From Ananas comosus (lineage: Eukaryota; Streptophyta; Magnoliopsida; Poales; Bromeliaceae), in NCBI RefSeq assembly GCF_001540865.1, contig NC_033623.1, forward strand, positions 7,709,610 through 7,773,609: 64,000 bases of DNA, given 5' to 3'. The notes under the pieces are model-generated. The model saw only the letters and a program-made list of their open reading frames with translations, was not told where the DNA came from and ran no database searches. A program made the translations under genes and the position numbers. Shown here one piece after another: positions 11,901 to 23,669 of this stretch (positions are counted from its first letter, which is position 1; every line of letters begins with the position of its first letter).

Positions 11901-13679
11901 TTTCTTTTTTTTGGTAAAAATGTACAGAGAGAGCGCGCAGCCTAATTACCTATATACAGTGCCCTTCTGAAATTGTCCCCTCCACCTTCTTTTTTTTTTT
12001 TTTTTTTTTTTTCTTTTTTATGGTAAAAATATATAAGTGGAACTAACTTAAATATTTCAATCTTTTGGAAACCAACTATCTAATTTTCATTTTTTTTTAG
12101 CTTTTACTACACAACACTTTGTTTTATTTTATTTTAATTATGTATTAGTTTTGGAAAATTATTGTGTACACTCGGTACGTACGTATATGCTTTCATATAT
12201 CGTATTTCGATTAATCATTTATTTTGCTTGATTGTTCGATCTTCACCACCCAATAAATTATAGTTTTTCTTTTGTTTAATTAAAAATTGAACGTCGATTG
12301 AACTAACAACATGATCAGATTCATATTTTTTCTTAAAAGAAATTGGAATATGGTGTATCAATACCTGGAAGCACCAGATGCAGGCAATTACTTTTAAGAA
12401 GTTTAAACGATTTGAGGAGCCACGTAGTAAAATCAGAATTTTTACAAGTTGAATGTCATTTTCAAATTATCCAAAGTTTAGATCAGCTCTATACGATAGA
12501 GCAATGCAACGTTACTGGTATATATACTCCAAAGTGGGGTATATATCTTATTTGTCGCATTAATTTTTTTTATATTTACTATTTGATTTTTTATCAAACC
12601 TAGAATGAAGGGTGTATGGTAAGTTTGCTTACAAAAAGTTACAATAGAATTCCTAAACAACAGCTAGCTAGAGATAGATGCTGGATCCTCACGTACATAC
12701 ACCAACTCTTTTGTGAACAAAAGTTCAACAAACTGATCATAATGGTGATTGGGAAACTTATTCTGATGTTTTCACTTATTCCTGCAGAGCCCTGAATAAA
12801 GCCGCCGTAAAGACGGGCCCTGCAACACCATGGATGCTGTGCACGGTAACGCAAGTCGAGGAGACCAAGCTGATATTGAAAATGATACCGATCTTATTCG
12901 CGACGTTCGTCCCGAGCATAATGGTAGCTCAGATCAACACTCTCTTCGTGAAGCAAGGCACCACTCTGAACCGCCACGTCGGCCCGCACTTTCAGATCCC
13001 CCCCGCCACCCTCCAGGCCTTCGTCACGATCTCAATGCTTGTCTCCGTTGTGATCTACGACCGATATTTCGTGACTTTCATGCGGCGGTGGACCAAGGAC
13101 CCCCGCGGGATCTCTCTCCTTCAAAGAATGGGAGTTGGTCTGGTCCTGCACATTTTTATAATGGCGATCGCTTCTGTCACGGAGCGTCGGAGGCTAAGCG
13201 CCGCGAGAGAGCACAATGTAGTCGAGAGCGGGGGAAAGGTTCCGCTAACCATTTTCATTTTACTGCCTCAGTTTGTGCTCATGGGCGTCGCAGATTCTTT
13301 CTTAGAGGTGGCCAAGATAGAGTTCTTTTACGATCAGGCGCCCGAGGGGATGAAGAGCCTCGGCACGTCCTACGCCATGACGAGCTTGGGTGTTGGGAAT
13401 TTCCTTAGTAGCTTGCTTTTATCCACGGTTTCGCGTATGACCGAAAGGAATGGACACAAGGGGTGGATTCTTAACAACCTCAATGAGTCTCACTTGGACT
13501 ACTACTATGCCGTTTTCACTGCCCTTAACTGCGCGAACTTGATTTTTTTCTTCTTTGTAAGCCGATTTTATGTGTACAAGGCTGAGATTTCGGAGTTCGC
13601 CGACGAATCCAGAAGTGAAGAGAAACAGGTGCCTGTGCCAACATTGACGAATCGTAATGGTCAGGTCTTGCATTCGTAG
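5959..13679 (+). CDS. NPF5.2-like: NRT1/PTR FAMILY 5.2-like transporter, copy 1 (first exon not found)
   Basis: Proton-coupled major-facilitator transporter of the plant NPF (PTR/POT) family, predicted 12 membrane spans, expected at a cellular membrane. Exons by splice sites and homology: 5959-6176, 11069-11395, 11562-11830, 12788-13679; stop at 13677-13679. They join in frame (phases 1, 0, 0, 2) and give about 567 residues. The order includes EVFER (the ExxER proton-coupling motif), GTGGTKPNIST with ADQFDEFDP (PTR signature), FFNWWMFS, and FYDQAPEGMKSLGTSY. The 42-residue first exon present in copy 2 was not found in the 5.9 kb upstream. Either intron 1 extends beyond the window or the gene is 5'-truncated. 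The intron at 11396-11561 is absent from copy 2. Exons 3-5 are GC-rich; exon 2 is not. NPF5.2 (PTR3) is the best match from memory; the substrate (peptide, nitrate or other) cannot be read from sequence. Confidence 0.88.
7055..7390 (-). mobile_element. 5'-truncated retroposon with 13-bp target duplication
   Basis: Starts on the + strand with an 18-T run followed by GAGAAAAAAGTAGCAC, the reverse complement of a poly(A)-tailed 3' end resembling the LINE end at 40371. The flank GGCCTATCGGAGA occurs at 7042-7054 and again at 7391-7403, a perfect 13-bp target-site duplication. No coding motif is recognised in its 336 bp. Confidence 0.75.
7975..8133 (-). mobile_element. tRNA-derived SINE
   Basis: Minus-strand element of 159 bp. 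It carries an A-box-like TAGAGCAAGTGG, a B-box AAGTTCGAATCCT, then a body ending GGTAGCGTGCTACCT and an A-rich tail. It is flanked by a perfect 17-bp target duplication, TATTAATAGTATCAAAT, at 7958-7974 and 8134-8150. The 3' end shares GTAGCGTGCTA and TCTCAAAAAA with the LINE that ends at 40371. Confidence 0.85.
8201..9401. mobile_element. Tourist-like (PIF/Harbinger) TIR element, AT-rich
   Basis: Begins GGGCATGTTTGGTT and ends with its inverse, AACCAAACATGCCC. It is flanked by a TAA on both sides (8198-8200 and 9402-9404), the 3-bp duplication typical of PIF/Harbinger. Subterminal sequence with AAGTGAA/CACTT motifs is also inverted. The 1.2-kb interior is almost entirely AAATTTAAATT-type sequence with no ORF. 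Confidence 0.85.
9860..10745. repeat. AT-rich low-complexity block of TTTAAATT units
   Basis: Mostly permutations of AAATTTAAAATTT, including a nearly regular run of AATTTAAA units around 10452-10530. It resembles the interior of the Tourist-like element. A left edge near 9795-9900 (CCCTGTTTTGCCTAG, CTAGAAGTGATTTT) looks transposon-like, but no matching right end was found. Confidence 0.6.
11396..11561 (+). other. Extra 166-bp intron in NPF copy 1
   Basis: GTAAGC at 11396 and GCTGCAG ending at 11561. Removing it joins ATCCAG to GACAAT exactly where copy 2 reads continuously (GTTCAGGACGAC near 36863). It contains a (TA)n run at about 11471-11488 and in-frame stops, so it must be spliced for a full protein. 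Confidence 0.85.
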
Positions 13680-14087
13680 AATATATATATATATACCAGA
13701 GAGTTATAAGGAAAAAGCAAATGCGCATGTTGGATGCTTAGATTAATTTCAGCGTATGTTGGATGCTTAGCTTTGTAGGGGATATAAAGGCAACGAGAAA
13801 TCAATACACACCTGATTTAATGTTACATATATATATAGGCGATGTAAGGGAAATTTAATTTACAGCTGTATCACTGTGTGGATGAAATAGTTCTAATTTA
13901 AATTAAACAGGTATTCTAATTTATTTTGCATGTCCATCAGTATATATGTACATGTCGCGTATGACCGAAAGGAGGCAAGAGCTGCAATTCATTGGTCAGC
14001 GGAGAGTTTAGTATTGCTAAGTTAATCTTGTTGATATACACTAAATAAATGTGTAACATTTTACAGCAGATTTTTAAGGTGCTTTTA
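13680..14087 (+). other. 3' flank of NPF copy 1
   Basis: AT-rich, with two near-identical copies of GTTGGATGCTTAG (about 13729 and 13755). A 19-nt stretch at 13955-13973 is identical to coding sequence at 13431-13449. No unambiguous polyadenylation signal was chosen. Confidence 0.5.
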
Positions 14088-16789
14088 CGGGCTCATTTGG
14101 TTCGTGCTATGATAGATTACTAGAAGTAGAAGAATGCCCAAGAATTTGATTCCCACTCATCTTATTACTAAGAATATAGCATTTCGATGTTTGGTTCGCA
14201 CAGTCATATTATCTGAGATTACCAGAAAGATAAATTAATGTGTTTGGTTCGCGCAGTCATATAATCTGAGATTACCAGAAAGATAAATTAATGTGTTTGT
14301 TTTATTAGCTAGTAATGTTAGTAGTAATATAAAATTAAAACTAACCGGTTCAAACAAATTCGACATATTTATTGCAAATTAACTACAAAATTTGCATCAT
14401 AATTGTCAAACAAGCTAAAAAATTATAATATTGAAATAGTAATAGCATCATCATCAATAAAGACAATTGTTCAAAAATAAAAATTTATAAGCAACATCAA
14501 ATATCCATAACAAGTCCAAACAAGAAAGCAACATCTATCATAGAAAGTAAACAACAAATAAGTTCAACGCTTCATAGACATTGAAAACAAAAACAAAATA
14601 CCAAAGTTTGACATCCTCTAGTCATTGCAAAATATAAAACAACTTTATCTACGTGTAGTTAGAATATACTCAATATATTCCTTTCTAAACTCTGACGGAA
14701 TTCCGTAAAATCCAGTTAGTTTGGTTGTATCATGTTAAGATATCGTAAGCAATCATACGATCCTTATCGACGAGTCCCTCAACCTTCAAAAGCTCTTCAA
14801 ACAACTTTTCCTTTCGAATTGCATCAGTTGCCGGGCAAGAATTCATTTGAAGTTAGATCCATCTTCAACACAACTAAAATAAAGCAAATAGAAAGAAAAA
14901 ATTCAGTCAAACTAAATTAAAAAGCAGTTAACTCAATTTTTTTTTGCTAGTATCAAAGAATTAACTTATTCATCTGTTCAAATTAACTAAAGCAAATACT
15001 TTTCTAGCATATTCAAAAGCATGATGTTAAATACCTAGGAATAACAAATATACTCAAAGAATAGTGGATCTTGTAGATAAAACATCAATTAGCTATAGAT
15101 TTAGTGCATAAAACAAGGAATCTGAAAACTATTGATCACAAACAGAAGAAGCATAAAACAAGGACAATTAATTGAACATATGCCTTTTACAAATTAAGAC
15201 AGAAACTATAGGTTTAGTGCATTATTGAAACTATAGGTTTAGTGCATTATTTGTTTTGCCTGGGATCAATTGGATTATCCAGCTCTACTCATCTAGCTAA
15301 GGCTAGAAATGAGTATCTTTACATGTGTATTGGCAATTTGAATTATTGCTGAGGTCCACATTGAATTATTGGAGAGGGTCGAAGTAAGGTTCATGTGCAT
15401 TGGCAATTTTCTTGGTTAGCGTTCACTTCTAAAAGCCCAGCTACGCTATGTAAACATATACCAAATGGGCTTTCAATAAAGCCACAGGTTAAGAGCACTG
15501 GAATTTAGCAACGTAAAATTTTTACAGCTTTATGTATCATGGGAACCTTGAGAAAGACTAAGATATTATGAGCAGAGTAAATTTTATTTACATAATAGAG
15601 AATAGAAAAACATTGTAGACAATTACAGGATTAACGATGCCAGTAACACAACACAATCTCAGATTCTAGCTTAGAATAAAAGGAAGAGATGAAAGATACA
15701 AGTCCCAAATATGAGACTCGAAAAAATTATTGACAAACTACTAATTAAGACCAACTATTAACATAACATTCAATTCTTAAGAGAATGATTCAAATTGCCA
15801 ATACACATGTAAAGATACTCATCACCACATAAAGTGGTCCTTTCAACTGGAAATTCATCATCATAATATAGAGTATCTTTGTAGGGTTTTTAGGGCGCAG
15901 GTTTGCGGGCGTGTTCAAAACAATACAATTAGTTTGTTTTCCTCAGATTCTAATGATTTTTTTTTTTTGCTGCGACAGACACAATAGCTTTTTAAACTAG
16001 ATATTTTGCTTCTGATTTTTACAGGCTCATTTTAACTTTTCCTGGAGCACAAACTTTGGACATTTAATTTAATTTTTTTCCGGATGCTGCTTGGAGTAGA
16101 GAAACTATATAAAGATCAGGCAAAACAAGGGCTAAAAATTATCCTCAATAAATTCCATCCTTAACATGTGGGTCGGATGCTTTCAACCTCCACATCATTA
16201 AACAAGAGAGCATTCTCTAGCTCTGCCCATGGACAAGATCTTAACTCTATATCCGAACAATTTTTGCAATAACCAATCATAGTTAAATGCCTAAGCTTTT
16301 TGTCTCTGAAGTGGTAGACAAGTAAACAAGATTAAGTTTTACTCTGTTTCATGACTCTACCTTTTAGTCTCAGCCAAAAATCAGTGAAAAAAGTTAAATA
16401 ATATCAAAGATATTTTCATTTCCCATCACGGCAGTTTCAAATCCTTAATTATCCATGACAATTTGTTGTATACTAGCTTTACCAGAAGTAAGCACAGAGT
16501 AAAACACAAACTAAGATGTTACAAAGGGGAAACACAAACAGAAATTCATTTAAACAATAAATCCATTCAAAATCAAAACAAATAATGCACTAAACCTATT
16601 TAAACAACATTTTATAGCATCAATACAAACTAGAAAGATTTTGCTCATGGCATAACAATAAATCCTTCAAAAAATCAAAAAAAAAATTTGGGATCTGACA
16701 TGGGAAAAGGAAATGGAGAAGAAATTACCTCACGAACCTTGTTTTGGAGCAAGTAAACCTCAGAAATGGCGAGCGATGCCGCTGCGATT

Positions 16790-16978
16790 GGTGGAGGTGA
16801 TCATGGCATGGATGCCCTAGGTCGAGAGAAGAGGTCGGGGAGAGTCTCGCATGGTGGAGGTGATCATGGCATGGATGCCCTAGGTCGAGAGAAGAGGTCG
16901 GGGAGAGTCTCGCATGGTGGAGGTGATCATGGCATGGATTCCCTAGGTCGAGAGAAGAGGACGGGGAGAGTCTCGCTG
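16790..16978. repeat. 63-bp tandem repeat, three units
   Basis: Three near-identical 63-bp units starting at 16790, 16853 and 16916, each beginning GGTGGAGGTGATCATGGCATGG. The length is a multiple of three, so frames stay open on both strands (ORFs 16766-17020 plus and 16725-17075 minus). It lies in the putative first exon of the minus-strand element. Confidence 0.9.
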
Positions 16979-17142
16979 TCAGAGGGAATCGCCACGGGGT
17001 CGGGGAGAGTCTCGCTGTGAGAGGGGATCGGGATGGGTTGGGAGAGAGGAGATAATAGGCTAGGTTAAAAAACATTTAACATTACCCCAATAATTAATGT
17101 GAGATACCTATCTCCTTCCAAGGGAATAGGATTAGCACTTTA

Positions 17143-17415
17143 AATTAATCTCATTATCAAATGAATTTAAAATTACCAAATAGATTACTTAATGTATTTA
17201 CTCAAACATCGTCATATTTTTACATTCCGATTGGATTACTAGATATCTTAAAAAGATAACGCGAACCAAACGCGCCATGAAATTAATCACATTACCAAGT
17301 GAATTTAAGATTACCAAATAGATTACTTAATGTATTTAGCCAAATATCGTCATATTTTCACATTCCGATTGGATTACTAAGTATCTTAAAAAGATAACGC
17401 GAACCAAACGCGCTC
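17143..17415. repeat. 138-bp direct duplication of an element end
   Basis: AATTAATC-started units at 17143 and 17281 share most of their sequence, including GATTGGATTACTA and AAAGATAACGCGAACCAAACGCGC. The terminal inverted repeat therefore occurs twice at this side. Confidence 0.85.
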
Positions 17416-18257
17416 TTAATCTAATAGTGAAAATTTGGAGAAAATGTAATACATGCTTACCCACGGCTTTATGTGCAAGAGTCTCTTTGTTTGAGATAAA
17501 AAAAAATTCAAAATTCAAATTAAGAATATAAAAGAAAAAAAAATAGAGAAAGGAAAGAATCAACAAAAAGGGAAAGTAATCCAATATTTATAAATTTTTG
17601 AATAATTCCCAAAAGAAGGAAAATCTTAGCTTATTTAGATTCTTCAAAAAAAAGAAAAAAAGAAAAAAAAGAAAAGGAATGAGAAAAAAAAAAAAGAAAA
17701 GAAAAAATTTTTCTTCTTTTGTTGATTCCTTCCCACTTGACCCCCCTCCCCCCCCTCTGCGCGCTACAAAAGGAGGGGGGTGCGCTGTGCCACACCCCTC
17801 TCCCAACCAGTACAAAAAAAAAAGGAAGAAAAAAGAAAAAAGCTTCGCTCTTTCATTCAGCTAGGGTACACCACGATGATTCTGATGACGACGACGACAA
17901 GGATATGGCGACTTCTACGGCAACAAAGGATATTGCATGCAAACATATGGTGTAAATATGATTTTTTTGTCGGTTTGTTCAACACTACAGTCTTCGCGAT
18001 AGATTCGAACAAATCAAATTTGACATTAAATCGTCACTTTCATCGTGCGTATGTATCGCTAATCCCTATACCGAACGGCTATTTTCGTGATAGCCTCGAC
18101 ACGGTCAAAGGATTGATCGAGCGGCCATCTTCGTGATAGGCTCGACATGATCAAACCCACGTATGCATCGCCAATTCTTATACTGAGCGGTTATATTTGT
18201 GATATACAAGCTCGACATGATCAAAGGGGTGATCGAACGACCATTTTCGTAAAAAAA

Positions 18258-18617
18258 GGCTAAATTATATAAAACTCCCGTGTCAAAATCTGATTTTTCA
18301 CTCCCCCCCTATCATTTAAAAATCTATATTTTGTCCCCTTGTAAAATGAAAAATTTTCACTTCGCCTCCTGCAGATAGTAATCTGTTAGGGTTCCGTTTA
18401 TAAAATATTATTATATATTTTTTATGCCAAAAATGCCACCAGCCTTTTCTTCTGTGAACATGGTGAGGGGCAAAATGGTCATTTTATCATCACAGTTCAC
18501 ACCGTACCCCCTGTGAACATTTTTCATTTTACAAGGGGGTAAAGTGTAGGTTTTTGAATGACATGGGAGGAAAGTGAAAAATCGAATTTTGACAGAGGGG
18601 TTTTCTGTAATTTAGCC
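18258..18617. mobile_element. Mutator-type MITE with long TIRs
   Basis: Terminal sequence GGCTAAATTA at the left is matched in inverse at the right (TAATTTAGCC). Similarity extends for about 100 bp inward, including TGTCAAAATCTGATTTTTCAC and TTGTAAAATGAAAAAT. Flanking 9-mers GTAAAAAAA and ATAAAAAAA agree at 8 of 9 positions, as expected of a Mutator-type duplication. Confidence 0.75.
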
Positions 18618-19739
18618 ATAAAAAAATAATTAAAAATAAAATCGATGAACATATTTTGATTTGCTATTTACGTGATAGGCATTGTTCGAATCATTCGCCA
18701 TTTTCATAATAGACACGATTCGACTTGATCAACTCGCCATCTTTGTGATAGGCACTATTCGAACCTCAAGCCATCTTCGTGACAGGCACAATTCAATTCA
18801 ACTACGTTGCTCTCATGCCATCTTCGTGATAGGCACGATTCAATTCAACTACATCGCTATTTTTGTGATAGGTACATATTTGATTAAATCGTCATCATCG
18901 TGATAGGCTCGATATGATCAAATTTGCATATTTGGACAAAAAAATAAATAAATAAAAGGAAAAAAAGAGCGGAAGAAAAGAAAGAAAGAAAGAAAGAAAG
19001 AAAAAAAAGGGAAGAAAGAAAGCAAGAAAAAAAGAAGAAAGAAAAAAAAAAGAGAAAGTATGGTCCTCTACCTCAGTCAAAAAAAAGAGAACAAAGAAAA
19101 AAGAACAAAGCCGACGTGCAGATTCAAGCCCAAAACCTGTAAAGCCCGAAATCTCGCCCACATGCAAATTTGGGTCCAAAACCAATAAAAATTCATATGA
19201 ATAAATTCCTCAATCCAGGCCACATGCAAATTCGGGCCCGAAACATGTAGAGCCCAAAACCTATCTCAGCCCAAAACAATTAAAAATCCATATGAATAAA
19301 TTCTTTAATCCAAAGTCTACAAATAAAACCCATAGTCCACAAATAAAACCCATGAACTCAAAGTCTACAAATAAAACCCAGTTTAATTTATTCTATAAAT
19401 AAACCCACCAAAGCCCAAGAGCATAAAGTTGAAAATTTCTAAAGCTATATCATCCAAATGCCTCCAACCCAAACCAAATTCAGCCAATTAATTTCATGGG
19501 CTTTCCAAATGGACTTCTATTATAAATCAATTTCATGAACCCATTTAATGGGATTCCAAATGGGCCCCTATCATGAGATAATTTCATGAACCCACTTCAT
19601 GGGCTTTCCAAATGGCCCCCTATCATGAAATAATTTCATGAACTCATTTCATGGGCTGTTCAAATATGCCCCTATCATAAATTAATTTCATAAACCCATT
19701 CCAGAGGCTTCCCCCCTACCATGAACTAATTTCATGAAT

Positions 19740-21919
19740 CAATTTCACTAAATTCAAATTCAAATCGACCATCAAGTCGTTAAAATGAACATTTGACTGT
19801 CAAGTCGTTAAACCGAACATTTGACCATTAAGTCGATAAGCTGAATTCAAATTCAAATTGACTATCAAGTCATTAAACTAAACATTTGACCATCAAGTCG
19901 TTAAACTGAACATTTGACTATCAAGTCGTTAAACTGAATTCAAATTCAAATTGACCATCAAGTCGTTAAACTGAACATTGACCATCAAGTCATTAAACTG
20001 AACATTTGACCATCAAGTCGTTAAACCGAATTCAAATTCAAATCGACCATCAAGTCGTTAAATTAAACATTTGACCATCAAGTTGTTAAACTGAATTCAA
20101 ATTCAAATTAACCATCAAGTTGTTAAACTGAACATTTGATCATCAAGTCGTTAAACTGAATTCAAATTCAAATTGACCATTAAGTCGTTAAACTGAACAT
20201 TTGACCGTCAAGTCGTTAAACTAATTTCAAATGTAAATTGACCCTCAAGTCGTTAAACTGAACAAATGATTATCAAGTCATTAAACTGAATATCTGGCCG
20301 TCATGTCGTTAAACTGAACATCTTACCGTTAAGTCGTTAAATTGAGTAGAAATTCAAATTGACCGCCAAGTTGCTAAACTGAGCAATCAAATTAAACTCC
20401 TTTTGACCGCCTAGTCGTTAAACTGAGTGAACTGAATTCAAATTCAAATGACTATCAAGTCCTTAAACTGAATTCAAATTCAAGCCAACCGCCATGTTGT
20501 TAAACTGAGCAACTTAACTCAAATCGACTGCCATGTCAATAAACTGAGCACCTTAATTCTAAGCCCGCTATGTTGTTAAACTGAGCAACTTAACTCAAGC
20601 CGACCTCCATGTCGTTAAACTGAGCAACTCAACTCAAGCCGACCTCCATGTCGTTAAACTGAGCAACTCAACTCAAATCGACCGCCATGCCCTTAAACTG
20701 AGCACCTCAATTTCAAGCCGACCGCCATTTCGTTAAACTGAGCACCACAACCTTAAGCCGACCGCCAAGTTATTATATTGAGCACCTCAACCTCAAGCCG
20801 ACCGCCAAGTCGTTAAACTGAGTATCTTAACTCCAACCGGCTGTTAAGTCGCTTAACTGAGCAAATCACTTTCAGATATGATCGTCAAGTTGTTCAACTG
20901 ATCAAATGATCGTCAAGTCATTAAACTAAATTCAAATTCAAATTGACCGTCAAGTCGTTAAAATGAATTAAAATTCAAATCACCATTAAGTTGTTAAACT
21001 GAATATTTGACCGTCATGCCATTAAACTGAATTAAAATTCTAAATAACCTTCAAGTCGTTAAACTGAATTAAAAAACAAATTGAGTGCAAAGTTCTTAAA
21101 CTGAGCAAATTATTTCAAACTCTTTTGACCACCAAGTCATTAAACTGAACAAAGTAAAATTAAACTCAACCTTAACTTACTTTAACCGACCGCCATGTCG
21201 CTAAACTAAGCACCTCAGCTTTAAGCCGACCGCCATGTCATTAACTGAGCAACTCAACTCAAGCCGATAGCCACGTCGCTAAACTGAACTACTCAACTCA
21301 AGTCGACCGCTACGTCACTAAAGTTAGCTACTCAAATCAAGTTGACTGCCATGTCACTAAACTGAGCTACTCAAATTAAGTCGACCGCCATGCGTTAAAC
21401 TAAGCAACTGAATTTCAAGCCGACCGCCATGTTGCTAAACTGAGCCACTCAACTTCAAGTTAACCGCCACGGCGTTAAACTGAGTGACTCAACTTCAAGC
21501 CGACCGCCACGTCGTTAAACTGAGCGACTCAACTCAAGCCGATCGCCACGCTGTTAAACTAAGCAACTCAACTCAAGCCGACCGCCACGTCGTTAAACTG
21601 GGCGATTCAACTTCAAGGCGACCGCCGTGTTGTTAAACTGAGCAACTCAACCGCCATGTCATTAAACTTAGCACTATAACTTCAAACCGACCGCCATGTC
21701 GTTAAACTAAGCTACTCAAATCAAGGCGACCGCGATGTCGTTAAACTGAGCGACTAAATCTCAAGCTGGCTGCCATGTCGTTAAAATAAGCATCTCAACC
21801 TCAAGCCGACTGCCATGTCATTAAACTGAGCACTTCAACCTAAAGCCGACCGTCATGTCGTTAAACTAAGCAACTTAACTCAAGCCGACCGCCATGTCGT
21901 TAAAATAAGGAACTCAACT
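19740..21919 (+). repeat. Satellite-like array based on GTCGTTAAACTGA
   Basis: Tandem units of mixed length (about 28, 37 and 39 bp) share a core (AAGTCGTTAAACTGA or CATGTCGTTAAACTGAGC). They vary in linker: ACATTTGACCATC early, ATTCAAATTCAAATTGACC mixed in, and AACTCAAGCCGACCGCC late. The change from one linker class to the next is directional along the array. Confidence 0.92.
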
Positions 21920-23668
21920 TGTAATACACTGAACTTTTGCAAATTGCGAAGTTCGAGTGTGAAGAGTGATATGTGGATCTATCCTACATATTCTAAAACG
22001 CTTGGACAAATTTTTGGACAAGTTAGAGAGTGATTGGATGGCTAAAACCAAGAAAGTGCATTAATTTGGCGAAATCAGCATTTTTCTGCTTGGTGTACCG
22101 GTACAGCCATCATTATGTACCAGTACGCAATGGCAGAAATATGGCAGCAAGGATTTTTTGGTCATTTCACATCTTGTTCCTATCTATTTGATCCCAGCAC
22201 GACTCCTGGAGCTTGCTGGAGTGTGCTAGAGCTCAGAGACAGGTTGCTTTCACCTTCTCTCTCTCTCTCTAGGGTTTTTCTCTCCCTCTCTCTACGTAAA
22301 AGCCGCCGAGTCGAGTCGATTTCGCGCTCCGGCCGACGCTCGCTGTTTTGGTACTCAAGGGACGCTTTCAGCACGTGGGGAGGAGGACTTTTCTCTGAGT
22401 TTTCTATGAGGTTAGTACCAGAGAAGCTGAATCTCAGCTTTCGAAAAGGAATTAGCTCAATTTTCTCTCTAGTTTGTGATTTTGCATTGGAATTTGATGC
22501 GTTTTGGTTTCACTGTTTCCAACTGAATTCAAGGATGTTTTCAGCAGTAAAGAGGAGTTATTTTGACTGTGAATTAACCACTCTAGCTCAGTAAAAGTTG
22601 CTTTAAAGCTGGACTAAGATAATTAATTATTTACAAAGTTAATTCGGAACTATACGAAGTTAATCGAGTTATTGATGCAGTTTGGAACTTGTGTCTTCAC
22701 AGCAGGGTTTTGAACCAAGTTGAACTAAATTGGTGACCTGGGGAACTTGTTTACAGGGTGTTCCAACTAGAGGTAAGCTGAAATTTCAGTTAGAAAACTG
22801 AATTCGCATGGTTTCGGTTATAGGAACTAGTATACGAGCGTTGTGACACCGTTTAATGTTTGCTCACAGCAGGGTTGCGATCGGCCCTTGGATCATTTTC
22901 AGTTGATTGGTGAGAGCTTTTGGAGACTTAACTTGAGGTATCTAACGTGACCCCAAAACAGGGATTTAAGTTGCAATTTAGTACAATTGAGTTTTTCGCC
23001 GATATTGGACTTTTAGTAATCTTTGTGACGTGGTTCTTATGTTTCATGTTCAGCAGGGTCGAGGCCTAGTTGAGCTCAATCTTGGAATTCTTTTGGGCTG
23101 CTTGAGCTTAGTAGTAGGTGGGTTTGACCTAACCAGAGCAAGTGAAGCTCCCCTATGTTCTATATGTCACTATAAAATTGGTATCATTGTGTGCTTTTGT
23201 GGTTGATATAGGACTTGAGACTAGTCACTATACTACAGTGTCGATACATAATTGAATTGAGATCTCTATGAAGTAGAGAACATTCATGTATACAAGTCTT
23301 TATATTCATGTTTAATTTAGTTGAATGACTAATGGACAAGTTATCATGTTCCTAGAAACTAGAGAACAATGACATTCTTATGACTTCAATGATTATAAAG
23401 TATAGAACCATGACATGCTTGTGACTAAATGATAGTGCCATGATAGTGGAAAAGTTTTTAATGCCATATGTAAATTAGCATTACTTTCATGTGCTTACTA
23501 ATCTAGTGGATACTAGCTATTGTCAATATTCATTATATTGAAATTCCGATCAAAGGATCGAGAGTGAGAACATTACAAGTTAAATCGTGAGGATTCAAAC
23601 ATGTTGGACTATGGGCTTTGCTTGCTTGCCATCGTGCTCATTCGCACACGCGCTAGAACACATCACCC
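21920..23668 (+). mobile_element. Long-LTR family copy H, cut by assembly gap
   Basis: Begins TGTAATACACTGAAC within the satellite and continues with TTGCAAATTGCGAAGTTCGAGTG, the family start. It carries GTACCGGTAC-type palindromes near 22096 and ends at TTGCCATCGTGCTCATTCGCACA just before the N. The usual 3' part is missing, so the right border and target duplication cannot be checked. The ORF at 22115-22594 has no domain and is not counted as a gene. Confidence 0.75.
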
Positions 23669-23669
23669 N
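23669..23669. other. Assembly gap (single N)
   Basis: One N joins truncated LTR copy H to the start region of the second composite cassette. The true distance is unknown. Confidence 0.9.

Larger units (their letters stand above)
14088..17415 (-). mobile_element. Non-autonomous PIF/Harbinger-like element with Myb/SANT-ORF remnant
   Basis: Left end GGGCTCATTTGGTTCG and right end CGAACCAAACGCGCTC are imperfect inverted repeats (13 of 16). TTA lies at or within one base of both outer borders. Both ends carry subterminal duplications. On the minus strand near 14805-14650 the text reads like the C-terminus of a Myb/SANT-type ORF1 (LKVEGLVDKDRMIAYDIL, then EYIEYIL). An exon-like GC-rich block at 16725-17030 ends on that strand at a GT-type splice donor. 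No transposase domain was seen. The rest (14850-16720) is AT-rich without recognised coding signal. Confidence 0.6.
17480..21919 (+). repeat. Composite tandem-array cassette, copy 1
   Basis: Successive modules: AT-rich start and polypurine (17480-17710); CCTTCCCA and GA/GAC-rich part (17720-17900); units with CTTCGTGATAGGCTCGACA (17980-18240, 18650-18920); polypurine (18930-19080); units with AAACCTGTAAAGCCC and CACAAATAAAACCC (19100-19430); units with TTTCATGAACCCATTTCATGG (19480-19740); then a long GTCGTTAAACTGA array. The same modules recur in the same order at 23745-32790. No gene is apparent. It is truncated on the right by an LTR. Confidence 0.85.

Noticed and set aside
16725..17075. 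Protein-coding gene with repeated HHARLSPTSSLDLG
   Set aside because: Product of the 63-bp tandem repeat within a non-autonomous element; no start context or homology supports a host gene.
19740..21919. Regular repeats that might suggest a CRISPR array
   Set aside because: Units differ in length and have no unique spacers; linkers are themselves repeated, and the context is plant satellite DNA.
22115..22594. 159-aa ORF as a host gene
   Set aside because: Lies entirely within an LTR of the repeated family and has no recognisable domain.
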